NCBI GenBank assembly: GCA_036379935.1
Contig: DASVFT010000154.1
Location: 1 to 64,000 of the forward strand
Direction: 5' to 3'
Source of the DNA: JAOPZW01 sp036379935
GTDB lineage: Bacteria; Actinomycetota; Thermoleophilia; Solirubrobacterales; Solirubrobacteraceae
Length of the DNA: 64,000 bases
Of this stretch, positions 35,966-43,653 are shown one piece after another. The notes under the pieces are model-generated. The model saw only the letters and a list, made by a program, of their open reading frames with translations, had not been told where the DNA came from and did no database searches. The translations under genes were made by a program, and so were the position numbers. Position 1 is the stretch's first letter. Each line of letters opens with the position of its first letter.

Positions 35966-36370
35966 ATGGACCTCGGTGTGACCGGCGTCAGCGAGCTCGT
36001 CCTCGAGGTGGTCGACCTCGAGGCCTCCGAGCGCTTCTACGCGGGCGTCCTCGGCCTCCCGGTCGTGGAGCGCTGGCCCGAACGGGAGGCGATCTGGGTC
36101 ATGGCCGGCGACCGGACGCGCATCGGGCTCTGGCGCCCGCAGGTCGGGCTGGCCGGCGGGCGCGGCGGCCTCCACGTGCACTTCGCGCTGCACATCCCGG
36201 AGGACCGCTACGACGCCGCGATCGAGCACCTGCGCGCGCAGGGGCAGGAGGTCGTCGAGCACGCCTTCCCCGGCTACGGCGGCAGCCGCGCCCTCTATGT
36301 CGACGATCCCGACGGCAACGTCGTCGAGCTCTGGACGTGGGACGTGGCCGGCCACCTGCGGCCCGACTAG
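35966..36370 (+). CDS. VOC family protein (glyoxalase-fold)
   Basis: The protein has 134 residues. TGVSELVLEVVDLEASERFYAG and LYVDDPDGNVVELWTW are the opening and closing beta-alpha-beta-beta-beta modules of a vicinal oxygen chelate protein. His in GLHVHFAL and the Glu in NVVELW are candidate metal ligands. Substrates range from glyoxal adducts and fosfomycin to methylmalonyl-CoA; the gene is divergent from the mutase gene with 35 bases between, which makes methylmalonyl-CoA epimerase thinkable but unproven. Its TAG stop lies inside the palindromic element that follows. Confidence 0.75.
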   Translation: MDLGVTGVSELVLEVVDLEASERFYAGVLGLPVVERWPEREAIWVMAGDRTRIGLWRPQVGLAGGRGGLHVHFALHIPEDRYDAAIEHLRAQGQEVVEHAFPGYGGSRALYVDDPDGNVVELWTWDVAGHLRPD

Positions 36371-36529
36371 ATGACTGATTCCACGACCATCTGTCCGCGC
36401 CCCGCGGCGCCGGATCGCCACGGTCCGAAGAGGTCCGTGGCTCTGCCACTGTCCCCCTTCGGCCCGCGTCGCCCGGCATCCACGGTGCACGGCCATCTGG
36501 CCGCGCGGGCCGTGGAATCAATCATCTAG
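36367..36529. repeat. 163-bp palindromic element between convergent genes
   Basis: CTAGATGACTGATTCCACG (36367-36385) is matched by its reverse complement at 36511-36529 with one mismatch in 19. Inside, GCCACGG and CCGTGGC form a central hairpin, and a 19-bp near-direct repeat (CACGACCATCTGTCCGCGC at 36382-36400; second copy 36488-36506, two changes) overlaps the ends. Each terminal CTAG supplies the TAG stop of one flanking gene. It could be a bidirectional terminator or a MITE-like or REP-like insertion. No ORF is seen inside. Confidence 0.7.
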
Positions 36530-37293
36530 CCCAGGAGGTGGCGCACGATCAGGTCGGTCATGGCCCGCGGCTGCTCGACCGTGGGCAGGTGCTGGGCATC
36601 CTCGACGATGGCCAGGCGCGCGCCGGGCACCAGCGAGGCGATCAGCTCGCCGTGCTCGGGTGGGGTGGCCGGATCGTCGGCGGCGGCGATGACGAGGGTC
36701 GGCGCGCGGATGGCGCCGAGCTGCGCCACCAGGTCCATCCGCTCGATCACGCCGCAGCACGCCGCGTAGCCCTCGGCCGGCATGGCGACGAGCATGGCGC
36801 GCATCGCGGCGGCGACGTCGGGATGGCGCTCGACGAAGGCGGGCGACAGCCAGCGTCCGATGCTCGCGTCAGCCACCGCCTCCATGCCCTGCTCGCGCAC
36901 CGTCGCCGCGCGCTGGGCCCACATCTCCGGCGGTCCGTAGCGCGCCGACGTGCAGCACAGCACGAGGCGGTCGATGCGCTCGGGCGCGTTGACGGCCAGC
37001 CACATGCCCACCATCCCTCCCAGCGACAGGCCGCACCAGTGCACGCGCTCCAGATCCAGGCGATCGAGCAGGGCGAGCGCGTCGCCGCCGAGGTCGGCGA
37101 GCTCGTATGGCGCGGGCGGGACCGGCGAGCCGCCGTGGCCGCGATGCTCGTAGCGCAGCACGCGCAGGCGCTCGGCGAGGTCGGGGGCCTGCCCGTCCCA
37201 CATGGCCGTGCTCGTGCCCAGGGCGTTGGAGAGCACGACGACCGGCGCGCCGTCGGGCCCGAGCCACTCGTGCTCGAGGTCGACGGGGGTCAT
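36526..37293 (-). CDS. pcaD: 3-oxoadipate enol-lactonase (alpha/beta hydrolase)
   Basis: The protein has 255 residues starting at ATG 37293, overlapping the pcaB stop by ATGA. LSNALGTSTAMWDGQ contains the oxyanion region, HWCGLSLGGMVGMWLA the nucleophile elbow Ser, and EDAQHLPTVEQP the catalytic His. It hydrolyses 3-oxoadipate enol-lactone to 3-oxoadipate. Assignment within the large hydrolase family comes from context: it is the last gene of the protocatechuate operon. The stop lies in the terminal repeat of the palindromic element. Confidence 0.9.
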   Translation of the reverse strand: MTPVDLEHEWLGPDGAPVVVLSNALGTSTAMWDGQAPDLAERLRVLRYEHRGHGGSPVPPAPYELADLGGDALALLDRLDLERVHWCGLSLGGMVGMWLAVNAPERIDRLVLCCTSARYGPPEMWAQRAATVREQGMEAVADASIGRWLSPAFVERHPDVAAAMRAMLVAMPAEGYAACCGVIERMDLVAQLGAIRAPTLVIAAADDPATPPEHGELIASLVPGARLAIVEDAQHLPTVEQPRAMTDLIVRHLLG

Positions 37294-38600
37294 CGGCGCG
37301 CCTCGTGCGCGCTCAGCGCCCGGTCGACGAACACGGCGGCGGCGCCCAGGTAGCTCGCGGGATCGAGCAGGCGTCCGGCCTCGTCGGCCCCGAGGTGCTC
37401 GCCGGCGGCCTCCTCCAGGCGGCCCGCCGCCAGCGCCTCGCGCACGAGCTCGTCCGCGTCCTCGCGCCTGAGCGCGTCCGCCAGAGCCCGCGCCACGCGC
37501 TCGGCCAGCAGCGCGCCGCCCGTCCGGTCGACGTTCTCGCGCATCCGCTCCGGGTCGACCTCGAGGTGCTCCAGGGCGTCGCGCAGCCACGCCGCCGCCG
37601 ACCCGGTGGCGCGCAGCAGCGCGCGCAGGGCCGGCCACTCCGCGTGCCAGGCGCCCGCCGCGCGCTCGTGCTCGTGCTCCATGGCGGCCAGCAGGGTGGC
37701 GACCAGGCCGGGAGCCTGGCGCCCCGCCGCGCGCGCGGACACGGCGGCCACCGGATTGCGCTTGTGGGGCATGGTCGACGAGCCACCGCGCCCGTCCTCG
37801 CTGCCCTCGCGGACCTCGCCGACCTCGGTCTGGGCCAGCAGCACGAGGTCGCCCGCGACCTTGGTGGCCACGCCACAGGCGACGCCGAGCGCGCCAGCCA
37901 GCTCGGCGATGCGCGTGCGGTCGGTGTGCCACGGGGTGACGGGCTCGGCCAGCCCCAGCTCGCGCGCGTAGCGCGCCAGCACGTCGGGACCGGCGTCGCC
38001 CAGCGCGCTGAGCGTCCCCGCCGCGCCGCCGAGCTGCGCCGCCAGGCGGGTGTCGCGCACCGCGCGCAGGCGGTCGGCGCTCTCGTCGAGCGCGACGAGC
38101 CACCCCGCCGCCTTCAGCCCGAAGGTCACGGGGACGGCGTGCTGGAGCAGCGTGCGCCCCGCCATCACCGTGTCGCGGTGAGCCGCCGCCAGGCCGGCCG
38201 CCGCGTCGGCGGCCGCCTCCAGGTCGCTCAGCAGCGGCTCGAGCGCGCGGCGCGCCACGAGCATGGCCGCCGAGTCGACGATGTCCTGGCTCGTGGCGCC
38301 GCGGTGGACGTCGGCCGCGGCGTCGCCGCCGACGCGCTCGCGCAGCGCGCGCACCAGCGGGGCCGCCGGGTTGCCCACGGCGGCCGCCTGGGCCCCCAGC
38401 GCCGCGACGTCGAAGCCCTCGGCCCGGCACGCCGCGACGATGGCCTCGGCGTGCGCGGCCGGGATGACGCCCGCTCCTGCCTCGGCGCGCGCCAGCGCCG
38501 CCTCGGCGTCGAGCATCGCCTGCAGCCAGGCCGCGTCGGCGACCGCGTCGCGGACGCCGCCGCGGGCGAGCACCGCGTCGAACAGGCCGGGCTCAGACAT
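37290..38600 (-). CDS. pcaB: 3-carboxy-cis,cis-muconate cycloisomerase
   Basis: The protein has 436 residues starting at ATG 38600, overlapping pobA by 8 bases. It belongs to the fumarase/aspartase superfamily: HRGATSQDIVDSA, TLLQHAVPVTFGLKAAGW and the signature GGSSTMPHKRNPV are present. The enzyme cyclises 3-carboxymuconate to 4-carboxymuconolactone in the protocatechuate branch. Length and motif order match bacterial PcaB. Neighbours encode the preceding and following steps. Confidence 0.94.
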   Translation of the reverse strand: MSEPGLFDAVLARGGVRDAVADAAWLQAMLDAEAALARAEAGAGVIPAAHAEAIVAACRAEGFDVAALGAQAAAVGNPAAPLVRALRERVGGDAAADVHRGATSQDIVDSAAMLVARRALEPLLSDLEAAADAAAGLAAAHRDTVMAGRTLLQHAVPVTFGLKAAGWLVALDESADRLRAVRDTRLAAQLGGAAGTLSALGDAGPDVLARYARELGLAEPVTPWHTDRTRIAELAGALGVACGVATKVAGDLVLLAQTEVGEVREGSEDGRGGSSTMPHKRNPVAAVSARAAGRQAPGLVATLLAAMEHEHERAAGAWHAEWPALRALLRATGSAAAWLRDALEHLEVDPERMRENVDRTGGALLAERVARALADALRREDADELVREALAAGRLEEAAGEHLGADEAGRLLDPASYLGAAAVFVDRALSAHEARR

Positions 38601-39768
38601 GCTCGAGCCCGACGTAGTTCTCGGCCAGGGTGGTGGCGGCCGCGCGCGAGGAGCACACGTAGCGAAGCTGCGAGCGCTGGAGCTCGGCCTCGAAGGGGTC
38701 GTCGCCCGGAAAGCGGTGCAGCATCGAGGTCATCCACCACGAGAAGTGCTGCACGCGCCACACGCGGCGCAGGCACGTGTCGGAGTAGGCGTCGAGGCCG
38801 GCGCTGTCGCCGCGCGCGTACCAGGCCTCGAGCGCCTCGCTGAGGACGCGCACGTCGGCGGCAGCGAGGTTGAGGCCCTTGGCGCCGGTGGGGGGGACGA
38901 TGTGCGCGGCGTCCCCGGCGAGGAACAGCCGGCCGTAGCGCAGCGGTGCGACGACGAAGCTGCGCATCGGCGTGATGCCCTTCTCGACGATCGGCCCCTC
39001 CTCCAGCGTCCAGCCGTCGTCGGTGGCCAGCCGCGTTTGGAGCTCCGCCCAGATGCGCTCCTCGGGCCACGTGTCGAGCGTCTCGTCCGGCGCGCACTGC
39101 AGGTACAGCCGCGTCAGCCGCGGCGAGCGCATGCTGTGCAGGGCGAAGCCGCGGTCGTGACGGCAGTAGATGAGCTCCTCGCTGGACGGCGCCACCTCGG
39201 CGAGGATCCCGAGCCACGCGAACGGGTACTCGCGCTGGTAGACCGAGAGCACGCCATCGGGGATGACGTCGCGGCAGACGCCGTGGAAGCCGTCGCAGCC
39301 GGCCACGACGTCGCAGCGCAGCTCGTGATCTGAGCCCTCGTGGCGAAAGCGGATCGAGGGCCGCTCGCCGTCCAGGCCGTGCAGCCTGACGTCCTCGACC
39401 TCGAAGCGCAGGTCGCCCCCGGCCTGAAGGCGCGCGGCGATGAGGTCCTTGACTACCTCCTGCTGTCCGTAGACCGTGATCGCGCGCCCGCCGGTCAGCG
39501 CGCTGAGGTCGATGCGATGGCCGCCCCCGTCGAAGCGCAGCTCGAGCCCCTCGTGCACGAGGCCCTCGCGGTGCAGGCGGTCGGCCACGCCGGCCTCGTC
39601 GAGCAGGTCAACGGTCGTCTGCTCCAGCACGCCGGCGCGCACCCGCGCCTCGACGTAGTCGCGGCTGCGCGCCTCGAGGACGACGCAGTCGATCCCCTGA
39701 CGCGAGAGCAGGTGGGCCAGCAGCAGCCCCGCCGGTCCGGCGCCGACGATGCCGACGCGGGTGTCCAT
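38593..39768 (-). CDS. pobA: 4-hydroxybenzoate 3-monooxygenase
   Basis: The protein has 391 residues, against 394 in characterised enzymes, starting at ATG 39768 and overlapping the pcaC stop by ATGA. VGIVGAGPAGLLLAHLL binds the FAD ADP moiety, VRAGVLEQTTVDLL is the substrate-side block, and LFLAGDAAHIVPPTGAKGLN contacts the flavin ribityl chain. It converts 4-hydroxybenzoate to protocatechuate using NAD(P)H and O2. It feeds substrate to PcaGH encoded upstream, which explains its place inside the pca operon. No PobR-type regulator is seen. Confidence 0.95.
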   Translation of the reverse strand: MDTRVGIVGAGPAGLLLAHLLSRQGIDCVVLEARSRDYVEARVRAGVLEQTTVDLLDEAGVADRLHREGLVHEGLELRFDGGGHRIDLSALTGGRAITVYGQQEVVKDLIAARLQAGGDLRFEVEDVRLHGLDGERPSIRFRHEGSDHELRCDVVAGCDGFHGVCRDVIPDGVLSVYQREYPFAWLGILAEVAPSSEELIYCRHDRGFALHSMRSPRLTRLYLQCAPDETLDTWPEERIWAELQTRLATDDGWTLEEGPIVEKGITPMRSFVVAPLRYGRLFLAGDAAHIVPPTGAKGLNLAAADVRVLSEALEAWYARGDSAGLDAYSDTCLRRVWRVQHFSWWMTSMLHRFPGDDPFEAELQRSQLRYVCSSRAAATTLAENYVGLEHV

Positions 39769-40172
39769 CACGCGGTGGCGTCGGCCTCGGCGAGCACGCG
39801 CTGCGCCACCGCGAAAGCGGTGTTGGCGGCGGGCACGCCGGCGTACGTCGCGCAGTGCAGGATGACCTCGCCGATCTCGTCCGGCGTGAGGCCGTTGCGC
39901 AGCGCCGCGCGCACGTGCATCGCCACCTCCTCCTCGGCCCGCAGCGTGATCAGCACCGCCAGCGTGATGGCGCTCCGCATGCGCCGGTCGAGGCCGGGCC
40001 GCGTCCACACCTCGCCCCACGCGCAGCGCGTGATGAAGTCCTGGAAGGCGGCGGTGAACTCGGTCGTGCGCTCCACGGCCCGGGCGACGTGCTCGTCGCC
40101 GAGCACCTCGCGGCGCACCGCCATGCCCGCGGCGTGCCGCGGATCGTCAGACGGCGAAGAAGACGGTCTCAT
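39768..40172 (-). CDS. pcaC: 4-carboxymuconolactone decarboxylase
   Basis: The protein has 134 residues. ATG 40172 gives a short leader before GMAVRREVLGDEHVARAV, the family's typical opening; it overlaps pcaG by 26 bases. TRPGLDRRMRSAITLAVLI and NGLTPDEIGEVILHCATYAG are the AhpD-like CMD blocks; the residues Glu, Cys and His near EVILHCATYAG sit at the active site. It decarboxylates 4-carboxymuconolactone to the enol-lactone. It is a stand-alone form, not fused to PcaD as in some actinobacteria, since pcaD is separate here. Confidence 0.93.
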   Translation of the reverse strand: MRPSSSPSDDPRHAAGMAVRREVLGDEHVARAVERTTEFTAAFQDFITRCAWGEVWTRPGLDRRMRSAITLAVLITLRAEEEVAMHVRAALRNGLTPDEIGEVILHCATYAGVPAANTAFAVAQRVLAEADATA

Positions 40173-40671
40173 CCGGGCCCTGCAGGTGGATGTCCAGGCG
40201 GTAGCCGCCGTCCTCGCTCGTGGCGATGAGGGTGGCGCGCGCGTCGTCGTCGGGCAGCGCGGCGAGGACGGGGTCGGCCGCGTTGGCCTGCGCCTCGTCG
40301 TCGAAGTACAGCCGCGCGACGAGCCGGCGCAGCAGCCCGCGGGCGAAGATCGACAGATCGACGTGCGGTGCCTGCTGCGTGCCGTCGTCAGCGGGCACGG
40401 GGCCCGGCTTGAGCGTGAGGATCGACCACGCGCCGTCGTCGTCGGTCGCGCTGCGCCCGAAGCCGCGGAAGTCGCCTTCGAAGGTCCCGTCGGGACCGGC
40501 CTGCCAGCTCTCGACCAGGGCGTCGGGAACCGGATCGCCGGCGCCATCGAGCACCCGACCCCGCAGCCGGACGGCGCCTTCGGTGCCGTCGGGGACGACG
40601 TAGGGCCCGCCGTCGTAGGGCAGCTCGATGGCGAAGAACGGCCCCACCGTCTGCGACGGCGTCGTGCTCAC
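40147..40671 (-). CDS. pcaG: Protocatechuate 3,4-dioxygenase alpha subunit
   Basis: The protein has 174 residues starting at GTG 40671, coupled to pcaH by GTGA. TTPSQTVGPFFAIELPY is the characteristic alpha-subunit opening. The intradiol beta-sandwich follows (LVESWQAGPDGTF, APHVDLSIFARGLL, TRLYFDDE-like VARLYFDDEAQAN). The iron ligands are absent, as expected for the alpha chain, which shapes the active site made by PcaH. The two subunits cleave protocatechuate between the hydroxyls. Confidence 0.94.
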   Translation of the reverse strand: MSTTPSQTVGPFFAIELPYDGGPYVVPDGTEGAVRLRGRVLDGAGDPVPDALVESWQAGPDGTFEGDFRGFGRSATDDDGAWSILTLKPGPVPADDGTQQAPHVDLSIFARGLLRRLVARLYFDDEAQANAADPVLAALPDDDARATLIATSEDGGYRLDIHLQGPDETVFFAV

Positions 40672-41402
40672 CGCCCGTTCTCCATGGGCGTGCTCTCGCG
40701 TCCGCGCAGGACGATGTCGAAGTGGTAGGCCAGCGCCCAGTCGGGCATCGTCTGCTCGAGGTCGAAGCGGCAGATCATGCGCTCGCGCGCCGCCGGGTCG
40801 GGGACGGCGTTGAAGATCGGGTCCTGGAAGAAGAGCGGATCGCCCGGGAAGTACATCTGCGTCACCAGGCGCTGCACGAAGGCGCGCCCGAAGACCGAGA
40901 AGTGGATGTGGGCCGGACGCCAGGCGTTGGGATGGTTGCCCCACGGGTACGCGCCGGGCTGGATCGTCACGAAGCGGAACCGGCCCTCGCGATCGGTCAG
41001 GCAGCGCCCGCCGCCCGAGAAGTTCGGGTCGAGCGGGGCTGGGTGCTGGTCGCCGGCGTGGCGGTAGCGGCCCGCGGCGTTGGCCTGCCAGACCTCGACG
41101 AGCGTGTCGGGCACGGGGCGGCCGCCGTCCTCGAGCACCTGGCCGTGGACGACGATCCGCTGGCCCTGCGGCTCGCCCTCGTGCTGCCGCGTGAGGTCGG
41201 CGTCGACCGGGCGCACGCGGCCGTCGCCGAAGGCCGGCGCGGTGAGCTCGGTGAGCATGTGCGGCAGCGGCACCAGGGGCCGGGAGGGTGCGCGCAGCTC
41301 CGTGGAGCGGTAGCCGGGCTGGTGCAGCGGCGGCTGGGTGCCCTCGCTGTCCGGGCGGTAGGGCGTCAGGAGCCCCGATGAAGCGGACCTCTCAATCGTC
41401 AC
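40668..41402 (-). CDS. pcaH: Protocatechuate 3,4-dioxygenase beta subunit
   Basis: The protein has 244 residues. GTG 41402 is chosen for its GAGGA ribosome site about 9 bases upstream and because HQPGYRSTELRAPSRPLVPL then falls at the usual distance. Candidate Fe(III) ligands are the Tyr in AAGRYRHAGDQH, the Tyr in PGAYPWGNH and both His in RPAHIHFSVFG. It is the catalytic subunit for ortho cleavage of protocatechuate and the first gene of the six-gene operon pcaHGC-pobA-pcaBD, where all junctions overlap. Confidence 0.94.
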   Translation of the reverse strand: MTIERSASSGLLTPYRPDSEGTQPPLHQPGYRSTELRAPSRPLVPLPHMLTELTAPAFGDGRVRPVDADLTRQHEGEPQGQRIVVHGQVLEDGGRPVPDTLVEVWQANAAGRYRHAGDQHPAPLDPNFSGGGRCLTDREGRFRFVTIQPGAYPWGNHPNAWRPAHIHFSVFGRAFVQRLVTQMYFPGDPLFFQDPIFNAVPDPAARERMICRFDLEQTMPDWALAYHFDIVLRGRESTPMENGR

Positions 41403-41463
41403 CAGACGACATCCTCGCATGACCTGGCCACAGGCCAGGGCGTCGTTGAGGCAGGATACGTGC

Positions 41464-42102
41464 ATGGTCGTCCACGTCAGACTCTTCGCCGGACTGCGCG
41501 AGCGCGCCGGGCGCGACCAGCTCGAGCTGGAGCTGCCCGACGGAGCGCTCGTCTCCGACGCGCTGGCCGCGGTCGACCACCTCGCCGGCGACCTGCCGCT
41601 CGTGCTCGCGGTCAACCGCGAGTACGCCGCCGCCGACCAGCGCCTTGCGGCGGGCGACGAGCTCGCGCTCATCCCGCCGGTCTCGGGGGGCGCGGCGACC
41701 GCGCCGCACGTCGCCGTGCGCGCCGAGCCGCTGTCGCTCGACACCCTCGTCGCCGCGGTGCGCGATCCGCGCGCGGGCGCCGTCGTCACCTTCAGCGGCG
41801 TCACGCGCGACGTCGAGCACCTCGACTACGAGGCCTACGCGGAGATGGCGGCGGAGCAGATCGAGGCCATCGTCGCCGCCGCCATCGACCGCCACGGGCT
41901 CACCGCGGCCGCGGCCGAGCACCGCATCGGGCGCGTGCCGCGCACCGAGGCGTCGGTGCTCGTGGCGGCCAGCGCCCCCCACCGCGCCGAGGCGTTCGCC
42001 GGGGCGCGCGAGATCATCGACGAGATCAAGCGCCGCGCGCCGATCTGGAAGCGCGAGGAGGGCGAGTGGGTGCGCGGCCAGGCGCCCCCGACGCCCGGCT
42101 GA
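41464..42102 (+). CDS. moaX: MoaD-MoaE fusion (molybdopterin synthase, MoaX-like)
   Basis: The protein has 212 residues starting at ATG 41464. Residues 1-76 are the ubiquitin-like MoaD part (VRLFAGLRERAG ... ELALIPPVSGG) ending in the Gly75-Gly76 pair that carries the thiocarboxylate. The MoaE part follows directly (AVVTFSGVTRD, RIGRVPRTEASVLVAASA, IIDEIKRRAPIWKRE with the catalytic Lys). Fused forms are known in mycobacteria and need cleavage after the glycines to work. It converts precursor Z to molybdopterin. It is divergent from the pca operon. Confidence 0.92.
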   Translation: MVVHVRLFAGLRERAGRDQLELELPDGALVSDALAAVDHLAGDLPLVLAVNREYAAADQRLAAGDELALIPPVSGGAATAPHVAVRAEPLSLDTLVAAVRDPRAGAVVTFSGVTRDVEHLDYEAYAEMAAEQIEAIVAAAIDRHGLTAAAAEHRIGRVPRTEASVLVAASAPHRAEAFAGAREIIDEIKRRAPIWKREEGEWVRGQAPPTPG

Positions 42103-42103
42103 C

Positions 42104-42436
42104 CTAGTTGACGCTGCCGTTGGGATGCCCGTACTCGGGCTCGGGCGGCGTCGTGTCGTCGCGCAGCACGAACGTGACCCGCCCCTCGTCGAGCTGGGCG
42201 TCGAGCACCTTGTCGTCGAGGAACCCGGCGACGTGGGTCTCGAGGTAGACGGTGGCGCCGTCGTCGTCGACCTTCTCGTCCTCGGGCTCGGGCTCCTCGA
42301 CCAGCGTGAGCTCGAGCGCCGTGCCCTCGGGCGTCTCGGGCCCGGGGCTGATGCGGATGCCGCTGGCCTCGGGATCGTCGGTCTGGGCGGAGAGCTGGCG
42401 GATCGCCTCGGAGGCGACCGGAGTGAGAGAGAGCAT
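42104..42436 (-). CDS. HesB/IscA-like domain protein lacking cysteines
   Basis: The protein has 110 residues. ATG 42436 is preferred; the adjacent GTG 42439 would give a 4-base overlap with the GNAT gene. MLSLTPVASEAIRQL, GIRISPGPETPEG and LELTLVEEPEPEDE follow the A-type Fe-S carrier fold, and FLDDKVLDAQLDEGRV resembles its C-terminal strand. None of the three cysteines that bind Fe-S in IscA is present, so cluster transfer by the known mechanism is not possible. Such Cys-less proteins occur in actinobacteria and have no established function. Confidence 0.7.
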   Translation of the reverse strand: MLSLTPVASEAIRQLSAQTDDPEASGIRISPGPETPEGTALELTLVEEPEPEDEKVDDDGATVYLETHVAGFLDDKVLDAQLDEGRVTFVLRDDTTPPEPEYGHPNGSVN

Positions 42437-43059
42437 CACTTGGCGCTACCCGCGGACTCCGAGCCCAAACGCGCGAGGCGCGCGCGCAGACCGTCGCGAA
42501 CCTGTGGCCACTCGTCGTCCACCACCGAATACCAGGCGGTATCGCGGACTCCGATGCCGGGCAGGATGCGGTGCTTGCGGTGCACGCCTTCGAAAGTGGC
42601 GCCGAGGCGCTCCATGGCGCCCCGCGAGCGTGCGTTCGAGGCGTGGGTCTTGAGCTCGACGCGCAGGCAGCCCAGCGTCTCGAACGCGTACTGCATCTGA
42701 AGCAGCTTGGCCTCGACGTTGGCCCCGGTGCGCCACAGCGCCGGGGTCAGCCAGGTCCAGCCGATCTCCAGGGCGCGATCGGCGGGGCGCAGGGCCATGT
42801 AGCGCGTCATCCCGACGGGCTGGCCGCTCGCGGCGTGGACCGTCGCGAAGGCGAACTCCTCGCGGCGTGCCGTCGCTGCCCGCGCCTCGTCGAGGATCGC
42901 GCGGAAGCCCGCGCGGTCGGGCTGGGCCTGCAGCCAGGTCCAGATCTCGGGCGGCCGCGAGGCCTCCCACAGGCCGGCCTCGTGGGCCGGTGCCAGCGGC
43001 TCGAGCGTCACCAGGCGCCCTTCGAGGACGGGCGCGAGGGGATCGGGCCACGCGCTCAG
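42436..43059 (-). CDS. GNAT-family N-acetyltransferase
   Basis: The protein has 207 residues if translation begins at CTG 43059, which has GGAGG 6 bases upstream and overlaps the ferritin stop as CTGA; no ATG or GTG lies near the domain start. LEGRLVTLEPLAPAHEAGLW, EIGWTWLTPALWRTGANVEA and LRVELKTHASNARSRGAMER match the RimJ/RimL-type GNAT group, which acetylates protein N-termini or small amines. The Asn-x-x-Ser-x-x-x-x-x-Glu segment contacts acetyl-CoA. It is probably co-transcribed with ferritin; the substrate is unknown. Confidence 0.8.
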   Translation of the reverse strand: MSAWPDPLAPVLEGRLVTLEPLAPAHEAGLWEASRPPEIWTWLQAQPDRAGFRAILDEARAATARREEFAFATVHAASGQPVGMTRYMALRPADRALEIGWTWLTPALWRTGANVEAKLLQMQYAFETLGCLRVELKTHASNARSRGAMERLGATFEGVHRKHRILPGIGVRDTAWYSVVDDEWPQVRDGLRARLARLGSESAGSAK

Positions 43060-43589
43060 ACGGCGCCTCCGGCGACGGGTGGCGCCGTCGGGTCGGCATC
43101 CTGGTCGCCGGGCTGCTCGCGGGCCAGGTACTCCTCGGCGAACATCGGGTTCTCGCGCGAGCGCTCGACGACGCGCAGCAGGTCGGACATCGTCGCCACC
43201 TCCTCGACCTGCTCCTTGAGGAACCACAGGACGAACTGCTCGGAGAGGAAGTCGCCCTCCGCGCGCGCCACGCCCGCCAGCTCGCCGATCTGATCCGAGA
43301 CGCGGCGCTCCTGCTCGAGGGCCAGCGCGACCGGCTCGACGATGTCGGAGAACGTGGTCCGCGGTGCCTCGATGCCGGGGATCGTCGGGTCGACGCCGCC
43401 GTCGAGCAGGTACTGGACCATCATCATCGCGTGGTTGCGCTCCTCGAGCGCCTGGGCGTAGAAGAAGGCGGCCAGGCGGGGCAGCGTCTCGGCGTCGTAG
43501 TGCACGGCGACCGCGACGTACTGCTGGCTGGCGCCGAACTCGTTGGCGATCTGGTGGTTGAGGCGCTCGACGAAGGCGTTGGCGGGCAT
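43056..43589 (-). CDS. Ferritin (non-haem, bacterial Ftn type)
   Basis: The protein has 177 residues starting at ATG 43589, 6 bases after a TAGCGT box. A four-helix bundle is predicted with ferroxidase-site residues in IANEFGASQQYVAVAVHYD, LEERNHAMMMVQYLL (Glu and His) and SEQFVLWFLKEQVEEVATM. A Pro-rich tail (about 155-177) extends beyond the usual ferritin end. It stores iron as a 24-mer in the cytosol. The GNAT gene downstream overlaps it. Confidence 0.9.
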   Translation of the reverse strand: MPANAFVERLNHQIANEFGASQQYVAVAVHYDAETLPRLAAFFYAQALEERNHAMMMVQYLLDGGVDPTIPGIEAPRTTFSDIVEPVALALEQERRVSDQIGELAGVARAEGDFLSEQFVLWFLKEQVEEVATMSDLLRVVERSRENPMFAEEYLAREQPGDQDADPTAPPVAGGAV

Positions 43590-43595
43590 GCGCGG

Positions 43596-43601
43596 ACGCT
43601 A
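43596..43601 (-). promoter_or_regulatory. -10 box (TAGCGT) before ferritin
   Basis: It is read on the minus strand as TAGCGT, ending 6 bases before ATG 43589; a leaderless transcript is likely. Confidence 0.5.
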
Positions 43602-43640
43602 GCCGACCGGCCGAAAAGGCGCGGGGTCGTCGCGACAACG

Positions 43641-43646
43641 TACCCT
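43641..43646 (+). promoter_or_regulatory. -10 box (TACCCT) before the UXS-like gene
   Basis: TACCCT ends 7 bases before ATG 43654. The ferritin promoter lies only 40 bases away on the other strand. Confidence 0.5.
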
Positions 43647-43653
43647 TCACACC

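Noticed and set aside
35966..36370. Firm assignment as methylmalonyl-CoA epimerase
   Set aside because: Proximity to the mutase is suggestive, but the metal-ligand pattern was not clear enough to separate it from other VOC proteins.
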